From: Chitinophagaceae bacterium
GTDB lineage: Bacteria > Bacteroidota > Bacteroidia > Chitinophagales > UBA10324
Direction: 5' to 3'
Assembly (NCBI GenBank): GCA_016704325.1
Contig: JADJAG010000001.1
Location: forward strand, 310,001-374,000
DNA: 64,000 nt
Below are positions 1 to 7,900 of the stretch, in pieces. Position 1 is the first letter of the stretch; each line of letters begins with the position of its first letter. A program made the translations under genes and the position numbers. Below the pieces are notes generated by a model. That model worked only from the letters and a program-made list of their open reading frames with translations. It did no database searches and had not been told where the DNA came from.

Positions 1-356
1 GACCTTACTATCGTATTATTAATTTTAACACTTCCATTGATTACTCTCCTTACCGAAGCTTCAGAAAGCGCTTCATCCACAAAATTATTTTTCACAACAA
101 CATCAACTTTCACAGTAAACAAGACTCTTACGTCGATATGTGTTTCTATACGAATGAACTTCTTCTTACCATCGGTAACCGTTATCGCAACTACCTGGCC
201 TATCTTGTCATTGCCTTTGTAAATCTCATATACATGCGATTTTTCACTTTGCTGAGCAAGAATACTTTCAGAATTTGTCAGTAAGACACTAAAAAGGAAT
301 AATTGGCAAAGCAATAAGCGAATCAGGAATGTGTACGTTGTGTGTTGGTGACCCAT
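1..356 (-). CDS. DUF6134-like exported protein (partial, C-terminus off the window)
   Basis: An open frame starts at the ATG at 356 and runs without a stop to the left edge, giving 118 codons. The first ~35 residues look like a signal peptide: a hydrophobic stretch (FLIRLLLCQLFLFSVLL) ending near ILAQQ. It is followed by HVYEIYKGNDKIGQVVA and a beta-rich segment. The pattern 'Y-x-I-x-x-G-x-x-I-G' after an export signal recalls DUF6134 proteins of Bacteroidota, which have no known function. The family call is from memory of the pattern and is tentative; the reading frame and signal peptide are clear. The 3' end is not in the window. Confidence 0.6.
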   Translation of the reverse strand, partial: MGHQHTTYTFLIRLLLCQLFLFSVLLTNSESILAQQSEKSHVYEIYKGNDKIGQVVAITVTDGKKKFIRIETHIDVRVLFTVKVDVVVKNNFVDEALSEASVRRVINGSVKINNTIVR

Positions 357-604
357 ATTGAGACAATACTACCAAAAAATCCAATTAGAAGAATCAGACA
401 GCTAACTTCAAGTTATATCCAAATTACTTGAAGCCAAAAATTTATTTCTACATCTCATCTATGGACAGACTAGTTTTTATGTAATTCCGGTTGGTGGCTC
501 CGGGTTGAATACTTTGAGCTAATTACAAATCTAACTATTGATACTAACCATAAAACAATACTTGATGAAAACTAACCAATGAGCGTTTTAAGCATTTAGT
601 TCTA

Positions 605-632
605 GTGTTATGTTAATCATGAATTGACGGAT
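605..632 (+). repeat. IS630 left terminal inverted repeat
   Basis: The outer 12 bases (GTGTTATGTTAA) match the right end at 11 of 12 positions. About 20 of 28 match when the repeat is extended inward, including a shared TGACG block. The transposase stop codon (613-615) lies inside the repeat. Confidence 0.8.
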
Positions 633-1401
633 AGAGTCTTTTCAATTTCACTCTGGCATCCTTGTTTGTGAACTGCCAATTTATTTTCTTGTTTTTATAG
701 TTTCTATTGGTTTGCCATGCTTCAACTTCTTCAGTAATTTTTCCGCTGGTGGAAATATGTCTGTTTAGGCATTGGCCGTTTAGCACATGTAATTCTATTT
801 CGGCCATGTTTAGCCAACTGCCATGTTTAGGGGTATATATAAATTCAAATCTATCCCAAAGTCTTTTTGCTTCTGTCGGTTCAAATGTTTCATAAAATGC
901 CGAGGCATCATGTGTCTTAAAATTGTCCATTACTAATTTTATTTTTTTTGCTTTGGGATACCATTCGTCAGCAATTCTTTTTACAAACCTGGCCCAATCC
1001 TTTTTGGTTTTAAATTCTGTCACTTGTACATAACGCTTGCCCTTCAACGGTTCATTAGCCATAAATATATTGACCACCCCATGTCTTACATACTCATAAT
1101 CTACCCTTGCATCCTGGCCAGGTTTGATCGCAACAGAAGGCTTCCCTTCTTGTATCAGTTGCTTAGGCGATTCATCCATGCAAACAACAGGAAATTCAGC
1201 ACTGTAAGACTCCTTATACACATCCAACACTTTTTCCATGTTCGCAACAAAGGCGCTATTGTTTTCCGGGGCGATCACCCAACCTTTTACCTTCCAAGGC
1301 TTAAGTTCGTTTTTTTTAAAACGCTTCTTACCGTTACGTGAGAGATGCTTTCTACATATTTTAATTCCACCATCTTGTCTGCCAACAATCGTAACGACCA
1401 T
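613..1401 (-). CDS. IS630 transposase, catalytic part (orfB)
   Basis: This frame encodes the DDE-type catalytic domain of an IS630 transposase. Visible motifs are VVCMDESPKQL (D76), LVMDNFKTH (D159) and GSWLNMAEIEL (E201 probable), the expected order of the three acidic residues. Family-like sequence begins at NELKPWKVKGW (residue 31). The upstream ~30 residues of this frame are therefore probably not used on their own. The domain is most likely made by a -1 frameshift from the upstream frame at the A8 run (1310-1317). No internal stop or deletion is seen, so the enzyme could be active as a ~378-residue fusion. Confidence 0.9.
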   Translation of the reverse strand: MVVTIVGRQDGGIKICRKHLSRNGKKRFKKNELKPWKVKGWVIAPENNSAFVANMEKVLDVYKESYSAEFPVVCMDESPKQLIQEGKPSVAIKPGQDARVDYEYVRHGVVNIFMANEPLKGKRYVQVTEFKTKKDWARFVKRIADEWYPKAKKIKLVMDNFKTHDASAFYETFEPTEAKRLWDRFEFIYTPKHGSWLNMAEIELHVLNGQCLNRHISTSGKITEEVEAWQTNRNYKNKKINWQFTNKDARVKLKRLYPSIHD

Positions 1402-1748
1402 TTTGAATAACCCTTTGGAGGTTCACTGCAGCAAAGGGTTACTAATTTTGCTTCCAGATCTCCATCTGCCTTGATTTCATAAACGCGTGTTGTAGGTCTG
1501 CGTTCTAAAACAGATTCCATTCCTTCTTCCATAAATTGTTTCTTAACCCTGTCAATTGTACGCATTCCAACTTTCAGCACCTTGCTTATTTGCTCATTGG
1601 TGACTTTGTCTGAATATTTTCCTTCATCACAATTCAAAAGTATATACGCCGCTCGAAACGTTTGTGATGTATGCGAACCCTTGTTTATGATCACCTGTAA
1701 TTCTTCTACTTCGGATTTTGTAAGTTTGACAGTATAGCGTATTACCAT
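1287..1748 (-). CDS. IS630 transposase, N-terminal helix-turn-helix part (orfA)
   Basis: This is the 153-residue N-terminal frame of the transposase. It carries the DNA-binding helix-turn-helix region of IS630 elements: SDKVTNEQISKVLKVGMRTI, then a second segment with YSKWSLRLLADKMVEL and SHVTVRSVLKK. It starts at the ATG at 1748. After VLKK the frame leaves family-like sequence (TNLSLGR, then stop). The other frame continues NELKPW, which is what IS630 proteins have at this point. The overlap with orfB and the A-run mark it as the first part of a frameshift-fused transposase. Confidence 0.88.
   Translation of the reverse strand: MVIRYTVKLTKSEVEELQVIINKGSHTSQTFRAAYILLNCDEGKYSDKVTNEQISKVLKVGMRTIDRVKKQFMEEGMESVLERRPTTRVYEIKADGDLEAKLVTLCCSEPPKGYSKWSLRLLADKMVELKYVESISHVTVRSVLKKTNLSLGR
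1310..1317 (-). other. Probable -1 ribosomal frameshift site in the transposase
   Basis: On the coding strand the sequence is GTT TTA AAA AAA ACG, which contains the slippery heptamer A AAA AAA. Slipping back one base after the second Lys codon gives AAC GAA CTT, so the product reads ...VRSVLKK-NELKPWK.... That matches the usual continuous IS630 sequence. Slippage at A runs is a known way to express IS630 transposases. A sequencing error in the homopolymer is the alternative. Confidence 0.7.
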
Positions 1749-1778
1749 TTGAACAAAGTTTTGTCAAATGTACAACTA

Positions 1779-1806
1779 ATACGTCATATTACACTTAACT
1801 TAACAC
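1779..1806 (-). repeat. IS630 right terminal inverted repeat
   Basis: Reads GTGTTAAGTTAA inward on the minus strand and pairs with the left repeat. Its first bases now encode the last residues and the stop codon of the adjoining ade gene (in-frame TAA at 1795-1797). Confidence 0.8.
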
Positions 1807-3474
1807 TAGAAGATTAACGAAAGCAAATTGGGTCCCATCAAAAAGTCCCTTATCGCTAAGTTTCAATTGGGGAATAACTAACAGCGCCATGAATGACAAG
1901 GTCATAAATGGTGCAGTTAGTTTTGACCCCAGTGCCTTTGCGCTCGCATCAATTTCTTCATAAGCAGTCGCAGTGGTGAATGCATCAACATTCGTCATGA
2001 TACCTGCCACAGGCAATGGTAATACCAGTTCTTCACTTTCTGTTACTACAGCTAATCCGCCTTTGGTACGAATCAAAGCATTAACGGCCTTACAAATCAA
2101 CTCATCAGAAACTCCGGTAGCCAGAATGTTGTGGCAATCATGAGCAACAGAAGAAGCGATGGCCCCTCTTTTAATTCCCATATTTTTAATGAATGCCCTA
2201 GCAGGCATTGCATCAGTGTACCGGTTTACCACTGTCAATTTCAAGATATCATTCTTAATGTCTGGCACCATGCATCCATCATTTCCATATAATCCAGTCA
2301 ATGGAACCATTGTTGTTCCGGTAATCAGTTGCCCGTCTGAAGCTTCAATTACTCTTACGGAAAATCGATTGAGATTCAAATCGTCTTTTTCAGCGGATAG
2401 CAAATTATGATCGAATCTAATCTGAAAGTCTGCCGGTATCTTTTCCTTACAATTGAATTGATTCACTATTGGAGAAGTAATCGGATGCATAAGACTTTTG
2501 CCTTCTTCAGCCACTTTATGTCCCTTGATATAAGTCTGGAGTACCTTAAATTGTGTCAGATTATTCACCACAATAAAATCTGCGGAATCACCTTCATTCA
2601 GAAGGCCACAGGATAAATTATAATGCGTGACAGGATTCAGTGTAACTGCCCTTAGCACCTTCCAAAGATCTATGTTGAGGGCAAGGGCCTTGCTGACCAG
2701 TTGATTGATATGTCCTTTCACCAGGTCATTCGGATGCTTATCATCAGAACAAAACATGATCATATCAGGAAAATCATTCAGCAATGGTATCAAAGCATCA
2801 AAATTTTTAGCTGCACTGCCTTCCCTGATCAACACTTTCATTCCATGCATTATCTTAAAAAGGCCTTCCTCATAGGTGAAGCATTCATGGTCGGTGGATA
2901 TTCCTGCAGCAATATATTTTTCAGCCTGAGCGCCTGTTAATCCGGGGGCATGTCCGTCAATCGGTTTCTTTAATCTATTGGCTGCATCTATTTTTTTAGT
3001 AACGGCCTCATCCCCTGCTAAAACACCAGGATAATTCATCATTTCTGAGAGATATCCGATTTCCTTTCTTTGCAAAAGTTGTTCGACTGCCCGTTCATCT
3101 AATGTTGCTCCGCTGGTTTCAAAACTGGTAGCAGGCACGCATGATGGTGCCCCGAAATGGAAATGGAAAGGTACCTGAAGGGCATTTTCAATCATGTATT
3201 CAACGCCTTCAATACCCAGGACATTAGCTATTTCATGTGGATCAGATACTGTAGCTACCGTTCCATGAATAACCGCTATCCTTGCAAATTCCGAAGGCAC
3301 CAACATGGAACTTTCAATATGTACATGTGCATCCACAAATCCCGGCATGATAAAATGATCAAATTGGCATTCATCTAATTGCCTGATTTTCACTATTTGT
3401 CCATTTTCAATAGTAATTTCACCTGGAAAAATTTGCCGCATTGCTACATTGACGATATTGCCACTAATTTTCAT
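1795..3474 (-). CDS. ade: Adenine deaminase, C-terminus altered by IS630 insertion
   Basis: Deaminates adenine to hypoxanthine for purine salvage; a cytosolic metalloenzyme of the amidohydrolase superfamily. Metal-site motifs are HVHIES (about residues 50-55), EMMNYPGV, DGHAPGL, STDHEC, FCSDDKHP and the C-terminal ASSVAHDCHNI. Length is ~559 residues, as expected. The ATG at 3474 (MKISGNI...) is chosen; an in-frame TTG at 3492 would add six residues. The stop codon lies inside the IS630 right end. The natural terminus, rebuilt by removing the element, would be ...FVNLLELNA rather than ...FVNLLVLS. All catalytic motifs are upstream of the change, so activity is probably kept. Confidence 0.93.
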   Translation of the reverse strand: MKISGNIVNVAMRQIFPGEITIENGQIVKIRQLDECQFDHFIMPGFVDAHVHIESSMLVPSEFARIAVIHGTVATVSDPHEIANVLGIEGVEYMIENALQVPFHFHFGAPSCVPATSFETSGATLDERAVEQLLQRKEIGYLSEMMNYPGVLAGDEAVTKKIDAANRLKKPIDGHAPGLTGAQAEKYIAAGISTDHECFTYEEGLFKIMHGMKVLIREGSAAKNFDALIPLLNDFPDMIMFCSDDKHPNDLVKGHINQLVSKALALNIDLWKVLRAVTLNPVTHYNLSCGLLNEGDSADFIVVNNLTQFKVLQTYIKGHKVAEEGKSLMHPITSPIVNQFNCKEKIPADFQIRFDHNLLSAEKDDLNLNRFSVRVIEASDGQLITGTTMVPLTGLYGNDGCMVPDIKNDILKLTVVNRYTDAMPARAFIKNMGIKRGAIASSVAHDCHNILATGVSDELICKAVNALIRTKGGLAVVTESEELVLPLPVAGIMTNVDAFTTATAYEEIDASAKALGSKLTAPFMTLSFMALLVIPQLKLSDKGLFDGTQFAFVNLLVLS

Positions 3475-3498
3475 TGTACTTGATTTATTCAATTGATC

Positions 3499-3606
3499 CT
3501 AAGTTTTCCGGATGTTTTTCCCTGTTGCTACTGCACGAATTATCCCAGCGCAAGTTAGGAAGAAGCCAATAACAATACTTCCAAATACCATACTTAATGA
3601 CTGCAT
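3499..3606 (-). CDS. Possible 35-residue membrane miniprotein upstream of ade
   Basis: A short frame (ATG at 3606, stop TAG at 3499-3501) encodes MQSLSMVFGSIVIGFFLTCA, then GIIRAVATGKNIRKT. That is one hydrophobic segment followed by a basic tail, the usual form of a small inner-membrane protein. It lies 24 bases before the ade start on the same strand. No promoter box or homologue can be shown from sequence alone, so chance is a real alternative. Confidence 0.3.
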   Translation of the reverse strand: MQSLSMVFGSIVIGFFLTCAGIIRAVATGKNIRKT

Positions 3607-3752
3607 CAGGTCGTGCTATATTCATTTGATCTTTTTTACCGTATGCAAAAAGAATAAATAGGAACTACCCTGTTTAAGTCCCGAGAACGCTGGTGAAAAA
3701 GTCCGGCAATTTTGCTGATTACGGGTTGAATTATGGTGCAGCAGTAATTTCA

Positions 3753-3760
3753 TAAATTTG
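3753..3760 (+). promoter_or_regulatory. Bacteroidota -7 box (TAAATTTG) for the GH113-like gene
   Basis: Perfect TAnnTTTG match 16 bases before the TTG start at 3777. It implies a leader of roughly 10 bases and supports that unusual start codon. Confidence 0.5.
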
Positions 3761-3776
3761 ATCAACCATTGAAGCC

Positions 3777-4826
3777 TTGGACTACTATTTAAAGCTTTTT
3801 ACATTATTGCTTGTCATGCTGCTATCCTGTTCTGTTGACAGATCAGATACGCAGCATTTTCAGAGTCCCCAATTCGGCCAATTTTCGGCTGGTATCAAAA
3901 AGATTAATGGCGTTAGTATGGTAGGTTCATCAAAACCAATCGATGAGACTGAATTCAAGAGACTGGATTCATTGCACGTTAATTTTGTTTGTCTATTGCC
4001 TTTTGCTTTTGTGAAATCCGGAAAACCAAAGATCTACTATAATGAAGACTTTCAATGGTGGGGCGAACGTCCTGAAGGCATTGCTGCCTGCATTAAAATG
4101 GCGCATGCACATGGAATGCAGGTGATGATTAAACCTCAATTATGGGTAAGTGATGGGAAATTTACCGGTGAGCTGTCATTTGAATCAACTGCAGATTGGG
4201 AGCATTTTGAAAGAGATTACTCAACGTATCTGTTTCAATTGCTGAGCGTAGCCGATTCCCTGGATGCAGCATATTTCTGTCTTGGTACCGAACTCAGTTA
4301 TTTTGTACAAGCCAGAAAAAGTTATTGGGAAAACCTGATTGACTCAGCCAGGAAGGTTTTTGGCGGTAAGATCACTTATGCTGAAAACTGGGACACCTAC
4401 CAGGATTTTCCATTCTGGGATAAGTTAGATGTTATGGGTGTGAACGCTTACTTCCCGTTGTCTGATGCGATTACCCCACCTATCAATGAACTTTTAAAGC
4501 AATGGGATCCGCATTATCGGCAAATGAAAAATTTCTCAGCATTAAAAAGCAAGCCAATACTTTTTACTGAATATGGCTACAGGAGCATAGACTATGCTGC
4601 AAGAAGACCCTGGGAATCTTATACTGACGGCATAGTAAATCTGCAGGGGCAACAGAATGCCTATGAAGCGTTGTTTCAAAAATTCTGGAATGAGCCCTGG
4701 ATTGCAGGTGGCTTTTTCTGGAAGTGGTTTGATGCGCACACTCCTCCTGATGTACCCATAAATCTTGACTTCACTCCTCAGAATAAACCTGCGTTGGAAG
4801 TTATTCAACATTGGTATAGGCAATAA
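3777..4826 (+). CDS. GH113-like glycoside hydrolase lipoprotein
   Basis: A TIM-barrel protein of 349 residues resembling glycoside hydrolase family 113, whose characterised members are beta-1,4-mannanases. Likely catalytic acids are E172 in CLGTELSYF (acid/base) and E265 in LFTEYGYRS (nucleophile). Conserved aromatic segments include QLWVSDG, YAENWD and GGFFWKWF. The N-terminus has a hydrophobic stretch and a lipobox (LLSC, Cys18), so it is probably an outer- or inner-membrane lipoprotein acting on oligosaccharides. The start is TTG: an in-frame TGA lies 15 bases upstream and the first ATG is inside the signal sequence. The substrate cannot be read from sequence. Confidence 0.75.
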   Translation: MDYYLKLFTLLLVMLLSCSVDRSDTQHFQSPQFGQFSAGIKKINGVSMVGSSKPIDETEFKRLDSLHVNFVCLLPFAFVKSGKPKIYYNEDFQWWGERPEGIAACIKMAHAHGMQVMIKPQLWVSDGKFTGELSFESTADWEHFERDYSTYLFQLLSVADSLDAAYFCLGTELSYFVQARKSYWENLIDSARKVFGGKITYAENWDTYQDFPFWDKLDVMGVNAYFPLSDAITPPINELLKQWDPHYRQMKNFSALKSKPILFTEYGYRSIDYAARRPWESYTDGIVNLQGQQNAYEALFQKFWNEPWIAGGFFWKWFDAHTPPDVPINLDFTPQNKPALEVIQHWYRQ

Positions 4827-4963
4827 GAATTTTGGCAATAGGAATATGCTTTAAGAATGTAAGAATTGCGCGTTTACAAACTCAATCATGAACACTATGT
4901 GCACTACCTAAATTCATGTGCTCTCTTTTCACTTACTTTACACCTTCTGTTTCTTCTGAATAA

Positions 4964-7900
4964 ATGAAAAGTATTTACGCCGCTGTAGTTGCTGTGATCA
5001 TTAACCTGTGCTGTGCAATTACTTATGTTGCGGCTCAGCCTGTTGCTTCATTTATTCCTGTCTTTTCCAGCCCACTATGTAACCCCGCAACGGTTAGCTT
5101 TATCAATAATTCTTCAGGCGAAGGCGAATTAAGCTATAACTGGCAATCAGGAATTGAAACAGAAGCTGACACCTCGGGTAGCCCAATCTTCGTGTATGAT
5201 ACGTGTGGAGTATTTGAAGTAATACTTACTGTTACTGATACTTTGGGGCTTAGTGCAGCAGATACACAACAAATACAAATATACTGCGCTCCACAAGCTT
5301 CCTTCAGCTTTGTGCCCACTTTTGTCTGCGATACTTCAACCGTGCTGTTTATTGACGAAAGCCAACCTAAGGATTCTATTGTTGCCTGGTTATGGAATTT
5401 CGGCGATCCTGTTTCAGGTGAACTGGACACCTCAGACCTGATTAATCCATCACATTATTATGATGAGGCCGGGGTGTATGCAATAACGCTTACAATAAGC
5501 AGCATTCAGGGTTGTAAAGCCAGTTTCCCGGATACCCTAATTCTTTTTGATCCGCAAGTTGATTTCGGACTAATTGATTCCGCTTGTGTAAATGATTCTG
5601 CCTTATTTGCAGACCTGTCCACATCACAGGATTCCATAATAGCCTGGTCATGGAATTTTGATGACCCCACCAGCGGGGCGAATGTTTCAATTAAAAAAAA
5701 TCCAATTCATATTTACAAAGTGGCCGGTGATTACAATGTCAGGCTTACAATTACAACTGAAAATGGTTGCACCCAGTCCTTAAAAAAAAGCATCCATGTA
5801 TATGGACTTCCGGTAGTTAGTGCCGGAACCGATGTTACCGTTTGCACTGGTGATTCCATACAGCTTGCAGTACAGGGCGCCTTGCAATATGTATGGAAGC
5901 CATCTGATTTTGTTAGTGATAGTGTGGCGCAAGATCCGTTTGTTTTTCCGTTATCAACCACAGATTTTATTGTTACCGGCATAGATAGCAATGGCTGTAA
6001 AGCTTCCGATACAATTATTGTAATTGTTGCACCGCTTCCTGCTACTGATGCAGGAAGTGACACTTCCTTATGTGCAGGCACTTCTGTTACGTTGCACGCT
6101 TCCGGCGGGATATTTTATTTATGGTCGCCTTCGGTTTACCTTGATAATGACACGTTACAACAGCCCATTGCAACCCCCCCTGTTAGTACCACCTTTTTTC
6201 TTACCGCAACAGACGCTCTCGGATGTTCGGCAACTGATTCAATGATTGCGACAGTTGTACCAACTCCGGAAGTGTCCATCACCGATTTTGAGACTTCCTA
6301 TTGTACAAACAGCAATGATGTGTTGTTAACAGCAACACCTGCAGGAGGTTTTTTTGCCGGCGATGGTGTGCTGGATAGTCTTTTTCAACCCGGCAGTTTG
6401 ATTTCCGGTGGTCCCTACACTGTCATATATTATTATATAGATTCAATCGGTTGTGCAGGGAGTGATACTGCTTCAACCACTATTTATTCTCCTGCAGCAA
6501 TAGCTGTTTCAACAATGGATTCCATATTATGCAGTAATGCGCTTCCAATTTCATTCGAACTACTGCCAGTAGGTGGTATACTTGCAGGCAATGGAATAAG
6601 CGATGGTTTGTTTGACCCTTCAATTGCGGGTCCGGGTAATCATGAAATTTACTATACCCTCACAGATTCGAATAGTTGCTTGTCCACCGACTCTTTGCAA
6701 CTGACAGTTAATCCTTTGCCTTTAATCAATGCGGGAATTGATACTTCCATTTGTGCCGGCGACTCCGTTCAGCTTTTGGCGCATGGTGGTGAAAGTTATA
6801 GTTGGTTTCCGGGATCCACTCTTACGGACTCACTTGTTAATAATCCTTTGGCATTTCCTCCGGTTAGCACACAATACACGGTGACCGCAAATGATACCAA
6901 TCAATGTATGAACAGTGATTCGGTATGGGTGTTTATTTTGGATGCGCTTGCTGCTGATGCCGGTTTAAATGATACCATCTGCTATGGCGATACAACAAAC
7001 TTACTGGCCACCGGTGGCGACAAATACAGTTGGCTACCCATTGATGGTTTAAGTGCTTCAAATATTTCTGATCCCCTGGCCTTTCCATTGGTTACTACAA
7101 TGTACACGGTAACCGTTAATCCGGATAGTGATTGTCCGGGAGTTGATTCTGTATTAATAATTGTAAATGCCAATCCAATAATTGAAGTGATGAGTGATAC
7201 TGCATTGTGTGATGGTGATTCTCTACAGTTGCAGGCAGCAGGTGCCACTTCATATGTATGGGAACCAGGAACCTTTCTTAGCAATCCGTTAATCAGTAAT
7301 CCTATTGCTTTCCCATCAGCAACAATTAATTATGTTGTTACAGGAACAGCAGACAATGGCTGCTCAGCTACTTCAAGTATCACTTTAATTGTTAACGAAC
7401 TTCCGCCAGTCGATGCCGGGCCTGACAGTTCTATCTGTACCGGAGATACTATTCAATTAACCGGCAGTGGTGCTGTTGACTATCTATGGTCACCCGAAGC
7501 GTTTCTCAGTCAGGCTGATGCAGTAATGCCACTGGCTTTTCCTGACAGCACTATTACTTTTTATCTAACCGGAACAGCTGCCTCAGGATGTTTCAATACA
7601 GATTCGGTTCAGATATTAGTAATCTCTGCTGAATTGGTTGATGCAGGAATGGATACTTTTATTTGTATTGGAGACAGTATCACTTTAAATGCTACAGGGG
7701 GGGCTCAATATTCCTGGTCACCTACTTCATCTTTAAGCGACCCGTTGATTGCAAGCCCCGTTGCATTTCCTGCTGTAACGACCATCTATACAGTTACCGC
7801 CGGCATTGCTTTGAACTGCAGTTTTACCGATACCATTGTGTTGCAGGTGAATGCATTGCCGGTTGTAGATGCCGGAACGGACACCCTAATTTGTTTAAAT

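Larger units (their letters stand above)
605..1806 (-). mobile_element. IS630-family insertion sequence (about 1.2 kb)
   Basis: A compact element carries one transposase in two overlapping frames (1287-1748 and 613-1401). It is bounded by imperfect inverted repeats whose outer 12 bases match at 11 positions (GTGTTATGTTAA at 605 and the reverse complement of TTAACTTAACAC at 1795-1806). It is flanked on both sides by a TA dinucleotide (603-604 and 1807-1808), the target duplicated by IS630/Tc1 elements. The right end lies in the 3' end of ade. Joining the flanks across one TA restores an ade frame that ends four residues later, which supports these exact boundaries. Confidence 0.9.

Noticed and set aside
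37..222. 61-codon plus-strand frame at the left edge
   Set aside because: Antisense to the exported DUF6134-like gene, whose frame has a signal peptide and normal composition; the plus frame has neither.
597..598. TA at 597-598 as the left IS target copy
   Set aside because: The inverted repeats align in register only with TA at 603-604 and 1807-1808, and only that choice restores a sensible ade frame.
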